In this document: positions 51,572-61,056 of the stretch, one piece after another
Position numbering within the stretch: position 1 is the stretch's first letter
How the letters are laid out: every line of letters starts with the position of its first letter
Assembly (NCBI GenBank): GCA_963827315.1
Contig: CAWHAL010000004.1
Location: forward strand, 634,665-698,664
Direction of reading: 5' to 3'
Length of the DNA stretch: 64,000 nt
Origin: CAVXEF01 sp963827315
GTDB taxonomy: Bacteria > Planctomycetota > Phycisphaerae > Sedimentisphaerales > Anaerobacaceae
Translations under genes and position numbers: made by a program
Notes under the pieces: generated by a model
Database searches by the model: none
What the model was told of the DNA's origin: nothing
The model's input: only the letters and a program-made list of their open reading frames with translations

Positions 51572-53289
51572 TCACATAATGTCCGCCTGCGTTACTCTCA
51601 ACACTTCTGCGATGGTTGTTATCCCGGCAATGACCTTTCTGGCGCCATCCATTCGCAGCGTTTGCAGTCCCGCATTCAGGGCAGCTCTTTTTATTGTGCC
51701 GGCGCTTTCCCGTTTGTATATCAGGTCCTGAATCCCCTCGTTAACGGGCATCAGCTCATATATACCTGTTCGGCCGTGATAACCTGTCTGAAAACACTTA
51801 TCACAGCCTGCGCCGACATAGAACTTATGGTCTGCGCCGCCCGCATCGAGAGCTTTAACATCCCCAAGCCCCAGCTCCCTCAATTCGTGCTCGGTTGGAT
51901 GATACTCCTCTTTGCAATCAGGGCAAACCTTTCGGACCAGCCTTTGCGCCATTATGGCAATAAGTGACGAGCTTGCCAGATAAGGCTCAACACCCAAATC
52001 CAGAAGCCTGCTGACCGTGCCGGCCGAGTCGTTCGTGTGGACCGTGCTGAAAACCAGATGCCCGGTCAGCGAAGACTGTATCACCATACGGGCCGTCTCA
52101 ATATCTCGAACCTCGCCGACCATTATAACATCAGGGTCCTGGCGAAGCACATGTCTTAACGCATTTACAAATGTTACGCCCTTCTTCGAGGCGACCTGCA
52201 TCTGGCTTATGCCTTCAAGCTGATACTCAATCGGGTCTTCTATGGTCATAACATTTTTCTCAGCCGAGTTAATGCGATTAAGGCAGGCATAAAGTGTCGT
52301 GGTTTTTCCGCTACCGGTGGGGCCCGTCACAAAAATGACGCCGTGTGAGCGATTGAGCAGCGAATCGAACTTCTTCAAATCGTCCTCCCACAATCCCAGC
52401 TCATCGAGCGTAAGCAGACCGGTGCTTTTATCCAGCAGTCGCAGAACACTTCGTTCGCCATAGCTGGTCGGCACGGTGCTGATACGCAAATCGACTTCGC
52501 GATGGCCTAATCGAACGCTGCATCTGCCGTCCTGCGGCATCCGCCGCTCGGCAATATCCATACCCGCCATAACCTTGATACGAGAAATAATCAGCGGCAG
52601 GACATTGCGGTTCAGGCTCAGGGTGTCGTACAGGATACCATCGATACGGTACCGAATCTGTAGCTTATTTTCATAAGGGTGAACGTGAATATCACTTGCC
52701 CGCAGTTGCAGGGCGCAAAAAGAATATCGTTGACGAGTCTGATAACGGGTGGGCGATTGACAACATCGAGAAGGTCGTCCGAAGTAGTCGCCTCATCAAC
52801 CAGTTTGTCTAAGTTTTGCGAATCGAGCTCTTCAGCTACCTCCTCTATAACGGTTGTCCTCTGCTCATAGGCACTGTCTATCGCCGCGGTGATAGCAGCT
52901 CGCGTGGCAACCGCAGCGCTGACAGGTATGCCGGTCATCTTCGAAACGTTATCGAGAGCATTCGTATCTAATGGTCTGGAAAGAACAATGGTAAGTTCGC
53001 CGCCGCTTTCTTCACGTTTTATTCCGATAAGATAATGGTGCTGAGCATAAGTTGCCGGCACAGCCTTTATGAATTCGGGCGGTACCAGCTTTTCGGGAAT
53101 ATCAGTCAAAAATTCCCACCCGAGTGCCTCGGCAAACAGCTTCAAAACCCCTTCTTCGGTAAAATAGGGGTTGTGAAGCAAAAGCTCGTCTATTCGCTCG
53201 CCGGACTTGTTGTTTTCAAGAAATTCTGTCAGCTTCTCAGCGTCAACCAGTCCGGTTCGCTTAGCAGTTTGTATCAGTAAATCTTTCAT
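51572..53289 (-). CDS. gspE: Type II secretion ATPase GspE, frameshifted
   Basis: Two frames of one ATPase. The first (MKDLLIQTAKRTGLVDAEKL to LVNDILF) has the N1/N2 domains; the second, from ALQLRASDIHVHPYENKLQ, has Walker A TGPTGSGKTTT, Asp box TIEDPIEYQLEG, Walker B VIMVGEVRDIETA and the tetra-Cys motif CPDC..CDKC. One base is missing near 52711-52716 (GCGCCCTG where GCGGCCCTG would fit). Corrected length is about 572 residues, normal for GspE. Confidence 0.88.
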
Positions 53290-53358
53290 TGGCCCATGCC
53301 TTGCCGTTCACTATTTTAACGTCTTTTGGAAAATAGCAGAAACCTTCGATGTGATTGC

Positions 53359-56300
53359 CTATTCCGTCTCCATCACATGCGGGGGGTTCATCGGCTGGGG
53401 TTTTATACCCGGCAGTTCTTCATAGGTCTGGAGGGCGGTTTCCGATTTCTCAAACGCGGCCCTATTCTTTTTCGACATTACCTTTATGTCCTCCGCCAGC
53501 TCTGCTTCCACTTCTCTCGGCCTGAGGATATTCGCCTTAACAAATATGTAAAGCTTCGATTGGTTGCTGCTGTTATTTATATTCCTGAAAAGTCCCCCTA
53601 CAATCGGCACATCGCCTAACAGCGGCACCTTATTGTTACTCTTGTTCTGGGCCAAGGTTATTATGCCGCCAAGAATTATTGTGCTGTTGTCAGGTACCGT
53701 AACTACCGTCGTAACATTGTCTTCGGTCTTAGTGGGTGGCGGCTGATCCTGCGCAATTACAGCGCCTGGAGGTACCGGTTGGCTTGAACGCGACATTGTT
53801 AGCTCAAGACGAAGCAGACTGCCTTCGCTAATATGGGGTGTTATGTCAAGCTTGATACCTGATGGATATTGGTCAAAGGTGTAGCTCGTACTTATGGGAG
53901 CCGTCCCCGAAGGGGTGGTCGCAGTGGTGTAGACGGTAGATGCGCTCCTTGATACATATAAGGTGGTTGTTGTGTCAATGTGGCCTTTCTCGTTGTCATT
54001 GACAAGTATCTTCGGCCTGGCAAGAACACGTCCATAGCCCTTTTTCGCCATCAGTGTCAATAGTGCCTGGATATGACGGTCGGCATAAAAACCTATTCCG
54101 CCGGTGCCCCCTGGGTTAGAAGTCACCTCTTTGACCGTGTTCAAGGGAAAAGGCGAAAGTAAAGCGGTCAGCTTCTGCATTGACCCACCCGCTGCCATTT
54201 CCGGAAGCTTGGATACCAACTGTAAATCGTACGTGAATGAGTCATCCTCGGTGATTGCAACAAGCATAACATCAATCAGCACCTGAGGTCTTCTTCGGTC
54301 CAGCGCTTTTATCAGCTTCTTTATCCATTCCTGATTTTTCTTGCTGGCGTAAACAATCAGGGAACATGTGGTTTCGTCGGGAACAATCTCGATGTCTTCC
54401 TGCTTTTTTACGACCTGTTGTATCTTGCCTTCCTTGTCCTTGACGGTCTCCTGAATAAGCTGTTGCAGAACATCAGCCAAATCCTTGGGGTTCTGATTTT
54501 CGAGCGGATAAATCTCGTAAGGAATCGCATCTTCGAGTGTCACGCTATCGACGTAGCCGATAATCATTGCTATCTGGACGTGCTGTTCGGCTGTGGCATT
54601 AACGAGAAGCGAATTGGTCGATGCAATAATCACCACCTGAGGTTCTTCCACGAGGCCCCCGCTCACCGGTGCCGCAGCCGGTGCTGCGGGTGGCGCTGCA
54701 GGTGCAGCGGCTTTAGCCGCTCCTATTCTTCCGGAAGGGGCAGCTTCCCCTGCGCCGATTATCCCCAGTTCCTGCAGTTTACTCCTTACCTCCTGGGCGT
54801 CAACGTGCTGAATATCATATATCCGCAGTGTTCGCATGTCCTGCTGCTGGACATCGAGAGCATCTATCAGCCCATCGACGATAGCAAGTTCATTCTCAAA
54901 TCCTATCATCAGAATTCGATTTGTCCGTTCGTCTGTATCGAGATAAACAGTTGGTTTGGCCGACGGCTGTGTCGATGTCGGTGCCTGCGACGGCTGCGGT
55001 GTTATCCTTCTACCTCGGGGGGTCGGCTGGGGTGCCGCTGCCGGCTGAGCAACTGTGATTGATATCGTCCCTAATTGCTCTACAAGCGTCTGAACTTTCG
55101 GTGCGAGGGTTTTAGCCATCGTGTATTTTAACTGTCTGGACCTGAACTGCTTTGGTGCACCGGGCTTGTCAATAATTTTCAGTATTTCTTCCACCCGGCC
55201 CATTCGGTACGCATAGTCGGTAACAATCAGCGTGCCGGCTTCCTTGAGCTCCGTAATATTTGCGCCGAGCTTCATCTGACCCAGAAGGGTCATTGCGCTC
55301 GTGGTATCTATATATTGCAGATTGAACAGACGCGTTATGATTACATCGCCGTACTCAACCTTGCCCTTCTCATCATACACCAGGGTAGGGTCGATATCCA
55401 AAACTTCTCCGGAAGGAACTATGGTTACAAGATTGCCCTTGCGTGTCATCACGAAACTTCTGAACTTTAGCACAGATTCGGCGAGCGGATACAGCTCTCT
55501 GACCTTGATTGGTCCCTGCAATTTAAGTGTAACCTCACCCGCAACCTTGGCAGGGTCGTACATATAATCGAGCTTTAAGTACTTACCCACCAGGTCCAGC
55601 AGGTCTATAACATTCAACCTCTCCGGCAAATCAAGTGTCAGCTCTTCCTCGCCTATCGGGATAGGCTCAGGCTCGTATGAACGACTTCGAATTGTCGGTT
55701 CCGCAGCAGTATTTGGCTCTTCAGTTTCATTTGCTTCCCGCCCCGTTTGCGGCTCAGCAGGAACCTGCCCCTTAGGGGCCTGTGGCTGCACCAGTTCGGC
55801 CCTCAACTTCGCATTGGTAAATGTAGGAACCTGCGGCTGTACCTCTTCAGCTTTTGTTTTACCTTCGGTCTTGGTTTCTTTGGATTCCTGCGGCTGGCCG
55901 GCAGGCTGTTCTACTTTTTCGCTGTCAGCGGAAGCCGTCGGTTTATTCGGTTCAACCGCAATAGTCTTTCCTTCATTGGGTTCAGTCACACCTGTGACAG
56001 TCTTACCTTTATTTGGTTCGGCCACAGACGCAGCAGTCTTGCCCTTGTTTGGTTCGGCTATCGTCGCCTTAGTCTCGACAAATTCCTCCAGCAGCTCAAT
56101 CGCATCGGGCTTGCCCGATTCGAGGGTAGTTTCTTTCACTTTCGATTCCGAGGGTTGATTGGGTTCGGGCCGCCGAACCGGGGTGGTTGCCTCATTGGGT
56201 TCACTCGGCTGTAATGGCTGGTTCGGCTCATTTGATTCATTCGGCTGGAGAACACCGATTTCTTTTTCTTTATTTTGAACCCGTCCTATGGCTGTGGCAA

Positions 56301-56844
56301 TCTTCTCAAGCTCCTCAACGGGGGCAATCGCTATTAACGCGCCGTTGTGGACGTCTATAATCACCCTCGCCTTTGGGCCCCTTTCCGGCGGCACGGAAAA
56401 CGTCCCAATCGATATATTCCCAGCCTCAGATGCAATCTTCTCATTGGACGGCAAGTCTTTAATCTCAGACACAGCACAAATGGATTTTATGGCGTACTGC
56501 TGCTCGGCATCAACAAGCCCTAAAATTGCACCAGCCTTGATAAGCTCTGCCGCCGAAGCCGTTACTAAAAGCGTGTTGGGGCTTGGAAGCGTTGTAACCG
56601 TCCCTATCCCGATCTGGCTCAGGTACTCCTTACCCCGCTCAGCAGATATGTATCTCAAGGTGAATACCCTGTACCGCGGTGGGCCGGCCTTATCAGCCTG
56701 CTCGGCCGCAAAAACCAAACCGCCACACAAAAATACCAAAAGGCAAAAAACTAAGCCGAAAAAACCAACGCCTGCCCTTTCAGCCCATCGTTTTTTACCT
56801 TTTGCCGGTCGCTTTTTTGCCCAAATCTGTCCTTTTGCTGACAT
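53359..56844 (-). CDS. gspD: Type II secretion secretin GspD, enlarged
   Basis: A 1161-residue secretin, nearly double the usual length. A signal region with a long basic start ends near 48 (AAEQA). N-terminal N-domains are split by a ~230-residue linker (about 195-400) rich in EPN and made of imperfect repeats (AEPNKGKT). Further N1-N3 domains follow, with a second Pro/Ala-rich insert in the APAAPPAAPAAAP region. The C-terminal channel has VPLLGDVPIVGGLFRN. It forms the outer-membrane pore. GGGAG lies 6 nt before the ATG. Confidence 0.92.
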   Translation of the reverse strand: MSAKGQIWAKKRPAKGKKRWAERAGVGFFGLVFCLLVFLCGGLVFAAEQADKAGPPRYRVFTLRYISAERGKEYLSQIGIGTVTTLPSPNTLLVTASAAELIKAGAILGLVDAEQQYAIKSICAVSEIKDLPSNEKIASEAGNISIGTFSVPPERGPKARVIIDVHNGALIAIAPVEELEKIATAIGRVQNKEKEIGVLQPNESNEPNQPLQPSEPNEATTPVRRPEPNQPSESKVKETTLESGKPDAIELLEEFVETKATIAEPNKGKTAASVAEPNKGKTVTGVTEPNEGKTIAVEPNKPTASADSEKVEQPAGQPQESKETKTEGKTKAEEVQPQVPTFTNAKLRAELVQPQAPKGQVPAEPQTGREANETEEPNTAAEPTIRSRSYEPEPIPIGEEELTLDLPERLNVIDLLDLVGKYLKLDYMYDPAKVAGEVTLKLQGPIKVRELYPLAESVLKFRSFVMTRKGNLVTIVPSGEVLDIDPTLVYDEKGKVEYGDVIITRLFNLQYIDTTSAMTLLGQMKLGANITELKEAGTLIVTDYAYRMGRVEEILKIIDKPGAPKQFRSRQLKYTMAKTLAPKVQTLVEQLGTISITVAQPAAAPQPTPRGRRITPQPSQAPTSTQPSAKPTVYLDTDERTNRILMIGFENELAIVDGLIDALDVQQQDMRTLRIYDIQHVDAQEVRSKLQELGIIGAGEAAPSGRIGAAKAAAPAAPPAAPAAAPVSGGLVEEPQVVIIASTNSLLVNATAEQHVQIAMIIGYVDSVTLEDAIPYEIYPLENQNPKDLADVLQQLIQETVKDKEGKIQQVVKKQEDIEIVPDETTCSLIVYASKKNQEWIKKLIKALDRRRPQVLIDVMLVAITEDDSFTYDLQLVSKLPEMAAGGSMQKLTALLSPFPLNTVKEVTSNPGGTGGIGFYADRHIQALLTLMAKKGYGRVLARPKILVNDNEKGHIDTTTTLYVSRSASTVYTTATTPSGTAPISTSYTFDQYPSGIKLDITPHISEGSLLRLELTMSRSSQPVPPGAVIAQDQPPPTKTEDNVTTVVTVPDNSTIILGGIITLAQNKSNNKVPLLGDVPIVGGLFRNINNSSNQSKLYIFVKANILRPREVEAELAEDIKVMSKKNRAAFEKSETALQTYEELPGIKPQPMNPPHVMETE

Positions 56845-57253
56845 AAGTCACTCCCGTGTTAACCGTTTTTTCTTCCGCTGCGGCTTCATTCTCAATCCGC
56901 AACCTTCTTGCTATCGGACATACCAACTATATTAAAAAGATAAGTCCTTTTTAAATAAGTTCTTATGTTGATTATTGCCTGCATACCCAACTCCCATTCG
57001 GTCGTCGTTTTCAGTCTTGTTTAGACCTCATCCGAATCCTCTATAAAATCAGACAACGAAACCAGCGAAAAGTTCCAGTTTTTCAGCTTTTTCAGCATAG
57101 AATCTATCGATAGCATCCATTTTCGGCAGCCGATTTTGGACGCTGCTGCGGTGCGGCCCTGTGGACTGCAAAAGGACCGATAAAAGGAACTTTCGCCTCT
57201 GGAAAATGGTAGTCGTTCTACGGTGCTGGCCTCTTCGGGTCGGCGCAGCCGGC
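56845..57253. other. Intergenic region between gspC and gspD
   Basis: About 410 nt between gspC and gspD on the minus strand, the widest gap in the operon. No family-recognised gene is seen. A 30-codon minus frame just upstream of gspD is unconvincing. Space for an internal promoter of gspD is the simplest reading. Confidence 0.45.
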
Positions 57254-58192
57254 TTATTTACTGCCCTGTTGTGGTTCGCGTTCTATCTTGGTGATGCGGC
57301 CTTCTGCGATGTTTGGCTCTCCGCCGCCATTCTGCAGTTCCTTGCCCAGCTTATCGAGCTTTTTTGCCTCCTCGGCGTTTACCCGGATACTCTCGATAAA
57401 TTCTACAAGCGCAGCATTGGATTTCTTTTCCTCTTCCGTCAATTCCGTATTTGCCTCGGCAGCCTTTAGATTATGAAGGAGCCCTTCCATCGCTGCAGCC
57501 TCTTCAGCCGCCGACCTGGCATTCGGCTCAGCAGCAGCTTGTTCAGCAACCACATCTTCAACGGGGGCTGGTGAAGCAACTTCAGCTTCGGCAGGGACCG
57601 GTGAAATGGTCTTAACCTCCTCCAACGGCAGTGGTGCAGCCTTTGCATTAGTTTCATCGAGGGTGGAACTTTTGACGAGATTTACCTTCTGGGGCTTTTC
57701 GGCCACGCTGACCTCGAAAGTTCGCCCGCCGTCTTTGACGACTACAACGCCGTCTTTTATCTGCTCAATCACCAAATGACCTATCTGCCCCGACCGCCTG
57801 ACCCAGCGGATACCTTTGCCAGGCTCGTCGATTAGTGCCAGTGACAGGTCCGGATGCAAGGGATAACAGCTTGTCCCGACAAGCTTAAACTTAGGCGTTG
57901 TCACCTTTGGTTGTGGCGGCGGCTGAGGTCCCGAAGGAACGATGGGCTCCGGTGGTGGCGGCGGGTTCAGATACAGCGCAAAGGCCCCCGCCTGCTTTAC
58001 AAGAGGAGAGATTTGGCTTTCGGCCTCGGTCTTCCGGCCTTTGGCCTGCCGGAACTGCTCTGTCGCCCCCGGCAATTTCAGAAATTCTTCGACCGCCTTG
58101 TTGCCGCGGGCCCCGAAAACCGCCGAAAATACAAGAAACCCCGCTGCAAGCAGTGCCGCTGTAATCGTTGTTATCCGCAGTGTCCTGACCAT
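57254..58192 (-). CDS. gspC: Type II secretion GspC-like protein
   Basis: A 312-residue bitopic protein. Membrane helix (about 6-28), a Pro-rich stretch (PPPPPEPIVPSGPQPPP), a homology-region-like domain (TTPKFKLVGTSCYPLHPDLSLALIDEPGKG...) and an Ala/Glu-rich tail with predicted helices. GspC connects the inner-membrane platform with the secretin. The PDZ domain of proteobacterial GspC is not visible. Position as first gene of the C-to-M run supports the call. Confidence 0.72.
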   Translation of the reverse strand: MVRTLRITTITAALLAAGFLVFSAVFGARGNKAVEEFLKLPGATEQFRQAKGRKTEAESQISPLVKQAGAFALYLNPPPPPEPIVPSGPQPPPQPKVTTPKFKLVGTSCYPLHPDLSLALIDEPGKGIRWVRRSGQIGHLVIEQIKDGVVVVKDGGRTFEVSVAEKPQKVNLVKSSTLDETNAKAAPLPLEEVKTISPVPAEAEVASPAPVEDVVAEQAAAEPNARSAAEEAAAMEGLLHNLKAAEANTELTEEEKKSNAALVEFIESIRVNAEEAKKLDKLGKELQNGGGEPNIAEGRITKIEREPQQGSK

Positions 58193-58273
58193 AATAGTCC
58201 TTCGAAACCGCCTTTGTTATTAGACATCTAAGCCGGCATTATGGTTCCGTCTGATAGGCTTTTTTCAAAAATT

Positions 58274-58294
58274 AATCCGCCGCAGGCGGATAAA
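58274..58294 (-). repeat. Fourth copy of the TTTATCCGCC palindrome
   Basis: On minus it reads TTTATCCGCCTGCGGCGGAT, the same repeat as the three copies at 30.8-31.0 kb. It lies in the divergent gspC/asnS region. Confidence 0.7.
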
Positions 58295-58443
58295 GCCTTC
58301 CCGCAGCGAACTTCTTAAATATAATAGTCCCAAGAAGACACCTGCGGTGCCGTTTCCGCATGTTTGGAGCCCGATGTCGTTTCGGAAAATCGCATAATAA
58401 TACGTTACAATCATCCTTTGATAATGTAAATAAGGACACGCAA

Positions 58444-59973
58444 ATGCTCTCCGACAACAAATCATATATATCGCAGCTGAAAAACAGCTTAGGTCGTCAG
58501 GCAACCCTCTTCGGCTGGCTCTATCAGGCCCGCTCAAGTGGAAAGGTGCAGTTTCTAATCATCCGCGACGGCACCGGCTTATGTCAGTGCATCGTCGAAA
58601 AAGGCAAAATATCCGATGAGCTTTTCGAGCAGCTCAAGCATCTCGGCCAGGAATCGTCGCTGGCCGTAACCGGCACCGTTCGCGAAGACAAAAGGAGCGT
58701 AGGCGGCTGCGAATTAGCTGTAACCGACGCCAAAATCATCTCGCCGACTACCGATTATCCCATTACGCCGAAATCGCACGGCGTCGACTTTCTGCTCAGG
58801 AACCGACATCTGCATCTCCGCTCACAGCGCCAGTGGTGCATTGGGAAAATCCGCCACACTCTTATTGATGCAATTCGCAGATTTTTCAACGACAACGGCT
58901 TTACGCTCATTGACACTCCAATTTTAACAGCCACGGTTGGCGAAGAAGAACAAACGCTCTTTGAGGTCGATTACTTCGGTCAGCCTTTGCACCTGACCCA
59001 GACCGGCCAGTTGTATCTCGAATCCGCTGCTGCCGGTTTCGGAAAGGTCTATTGCTTTGGACCAACCTTCAGGGCCGAAAAAAGCAAAACCCGCAGACAC
59101 CTTACCGAATTCTGGATGGTCGAGCCGGAGGTCGCCTTTATTGATTTGGATGGCCTGCTCGAACTGGCTGAAAATTTCGTCTCGTTTATCATCGCCGAGG
59201 TACTGCAAAAAAACAAAGCCCAGCTTGAAACCCTCGAAGCCGACATCGCAGCACTGGAAAAAGTCAAACCGCCCTTCTACCGCCTAACCTACACCGAAAC
59301 TGTTGATATCCTGACCAGCCAAAAGACCAAAGATTTTCTCGCCCGCCAGTTACAGGAAATGCAGAACCAAAAGCAGCAAATCGAAAACAAAATCAGTGAG
59401 CTTGAAAATAAACAGGCGGGACAATTAAAACAATGGGAGAAAGACAAAATCGCTGCTGAGCTGATTGAATTGCGAACGGCCCTTTCCGAAATGGATACTA
59501 AAATCGAGAATAATCCCAAGCACGCAAAACTTGCCGCAGAATTTACCTGGGGCAAGGACCTCGGCGGCTCCGATGAAACAATTATCTCGCAGATGCACGA
59601 TAAGCCCATATTTGTTACGCACTACCCGAAACAGGCCAAGGCATTCTATATGAAGACCGACTTGTCCGCCGGGGCGGGCCGCGGAAACGACAAGGTCGTT
59701 CTGAATTTCGACCTGCTTGCCCCTGCCGGCTTTGGTGAAATTATCGGCGGCTCAGTAAGAGAAGATGATTATGACCTGCTGGTCGCGCGAATCAAAGAAC
59801 AAAGCCTGAACATCGAAAACTACGATTGGTATTTGGATTTACGTAAGTACGGCTCGGTGCCGCACGGCGGATTCGGCCTCGGCGTAGAAAGAACCATCGC
59901 CTGGCTCACCGGTGAGCCGCACATCCGCCAGTGCATCGCCTTCCCAAGAATGATGGACAAAGTCTATATTTGA
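58444..59973 (+). CDS. asnS: Asparaginyl-tRNA synthetase with coiled-coil insertion
   Basis: A 509-residue class IIb synthetase. OB-fold anticodon-binding domain (1-105), motif 2 TFRAEKSKTRRHLTEFWMVE, motif 3 GGFGLGVERTIAW. The Asn-specific ending IRQCIAFPRMMDKVYI supports AsnRS over AspRS. Between TYTETVDIL (about 290) and FTWGKDLGGSDET (about 367) sits a ~75-residue charged, helical insertion (EMQNQKQQIENKISELENK) that most AsnRS lack. The ATG at 58444 has AAGGA 7 nt upstream; the in-frame ATG at 58360 has none. Confidence 0.93.
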   Translation: MLSDNKSYISQLKNSLGRQATLFGWLYQARSSGKVQFLIIRDGTGLCQCIVEKGKISDELFEQLKHLGQESSLAVTGTVREDKRSVGGCELAVTDAKIISPTTDYPITPKSHGVDFLLRNRHLHLRSQRQWCIGKIRHTLIDAIRRFFNDNGFTLIDTPILTATVGEEEQTLFEVDYFGQPLHLTQTGQLYLESAAAGFGKVYCFGPTFRAEKSKTRRHLTEFWMVEPEVAFIDLDGLLELAENFVSFIIAEVLQKNKAQLETLEADIAALEKVKPPFYRLTYTETVDILTSQKTKDFLARQLQEMQNQKQQIENKISELENKQAGQLKQWEKDKIAAELIELRTALSEMDTKIENNPKHAKLAAEFTWGKDLGGSDETIISQMHDKPIFVTHYPKQAKAFYMKTDLSAGAGRGNDKVVLNFDLLAPAGFGEIIGGSVREDDYDLLVARIKEQSLNIENYDWYLDLRKYGSVPHGGFGLGVERTIAWLTGEPHIRQCIAFPRMMDKVYI

Positions 59974-60060
59974 ATGAAAAAGGAAAAAATCAAATCGTTT
60001 GTTTAGCCCTGCCGCTCCGCAGTTTATTATCCTCCCAATTCTCGCCAAAGGCAAGGGAAA

Positions 60061-60092
60061 CTAACCCCCCAAGATAAACTTGGGGGCTAACC
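60061..60092. repeat. Left REP-like palindrome, terminator-like on minus
   Basis: On minus: GGTTAGCCCCCAAG, loop TTTAT, then CTTGGGGGG. Nine-bp stem at the end of the transposase gene. It is the inverted partner of 60581-60610. Confidence 0.8.
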
Positions 60093-60099
60093 AAAAGAG

Positions 60100-60573
60100 T
60101 TAATGTCTTTTTACGTATGCAATTTTCTGCTCCAGTTCCTTCTGGTTGTAACAAAACTGCTTGTCGAAACCCCGTGACCATAACCTTGTATTGAAACCTA
60201 CATTCCGCAAGGCAACTCTGGCAGCGTTCTTATAGTAGCTGACCGTCTCTTCGATTGACAGTGAGTCTTTTTCGACAACAACGTGCACGTGATTTGAATA
60301 TACAATTATGGCCGATATCTTCTGGTTCAATTCCAAGGCTTTTTTCTTAATCGCTGTCTCAACAATAATTTTTTGGTGGTGATTCAGTCTGACCGGCGAG
60401 CATTTGAGTCGTGACAAATTATCTTTTTCCAGCGCTTCGGATGGTTCAAGAATTTTCCCTTCTTTGACATACCCCTTTTTATGACCCTGAAGCCACGTCC
60501 CGTAGGTCGTCCACGTCAACATGTAACCTACGAGTTTTTTGTCTGTATTTGATATTGTTATATTTTGAACCAT
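60100..60573 (-). CDS. REP-associated tyrosine transposase (RAYT, Y1 HUH type)
   Basis: A 157-residue IS200/IS605-like transposase. The opening YMLTWTTYGTWLQGH is typical of RAYTs, and the HUH motif is SNHVHVVV. The catalytic Tyr is likely in TVSYYKNAARVA, and WSRGFDKQFC follows. Such enzymes act on hairpins like the flanking palindromes. It ends within 40 nt of the left palindrome. No second gene (TnpB) is present. Confidence 0.88.
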   Translation of the reverse strand: MVQNITISNTDKKLVGYMLTWTTYGTWLQGHKKGYVKEGKILEPSEALEKDNLSRLKCSPVRLNHHQKIIVETAIKKKALELNQKISAIIVYSNHVHVVVEKDSLSIEETVSYYKNAARVALRNVGFNTRLWSRGFDKQFCYNQKELEQKIAYVKRH

Positions 60574-60580
60574 AAAGTCC

Positions 60581-60610
60581 GGTTAGCCCCCAGCTTTATG
60601 CTGGGGGTTC
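60581..60610. terminator. Right REP-like palindrome, terminator-like on plus
   Basis: GGTTAGCCCCCAGC, loop TTTAT, GCTGGGGG followed by TTCTTTT: a good intrinsic terminator on plus. It also serves as the right boundary of the transposase unit. Confidence 0.75.
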
Positions 60611-60753
60611 TTTTACGCTTAATTAGTATTATCCTCCCAATTCTCATCAAACACAAGCCGGAAATTTTCCTGTTTTCCACCCGCCTTCGGCGGTCCGCCT
60701 CCGGCGAATTCTTCTGACGACATACGATATACGACATACGAAACCATTGCCTG

Positions 60754-61003
60754 CCCCGTGAGATGTGTCTTTTACTATCTCATCGGGGTGGGATGTGTCG
60801 TTTACTATCCCATCGGGGCCGTTTGCTATCCCATCGGGGATGAAACTTGCCCCCTGAGATGTCCCTTGGACTATCTCATCGGGGTGCGCCAGTTTACCCT
60901 GCCTGTCCTGTGGGATGTGTTGTTTACTATCCCACCGGGATGAGATGCGAAAGTTTACCCCGTGAAGTGCTTTTGCTACTTCACTGGGGCATCTCATCGG
61001 GGT
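60754..61003. repeat. Array of covarying hairpin repeats (about six units)
   Basis: Units at 60754-60788, 60788-60818, 60819-60839 (5' truncated), 60850-60884, 60905-60940, 60958-60989, plus a half unit to 61002. Each has an outer CCCCG/CGGGG stem, one bulged base, an inner 6-bp stem and a 9-12-nt loop (GTGTcTTTACT type). Inner stems differ but stay paired: TGAGAT/ATCTCA, TGGGAT/ATCCCA, TGAAGT/ACTTCA. Linkers share GATGxGAAAGTTTACC. Confidence 0.85.
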
Positions 61004-61056
61004 CATTGTGAGCGCAGTGCGGCAATCTCATTCTACTATCGACTATTTTGCTTGTG

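Larger units (their letters stand above)
60025..60645 (-). mobile_element. RAYT transposase unit between palindromes and direct repeats
   Basis: The transposase gene 60100-60573 is enclosed by two inverted palindromes (60061-60092, 60581-60610) and, outside them, by a 19-bp direct repeat TATTATCCTCCCAATTCTC (60025-60043, 60627-60645) with similar following bases. This fits a REP-associated unit or a single-gene IS200-like element. Confidence 0.7.

Noticed and set aside
57161..57469. Plus-strand frame of 102 codons near gspC
   Set aside because: Mostly antisense to gspC and lacking a ribosome site.
60754..61003. Array considered as a CRISPR
   Set aside because: Units are fully palindromic, of unequal length and spacing, linkers resemble each other instead of being unique, and no cas genes are present.
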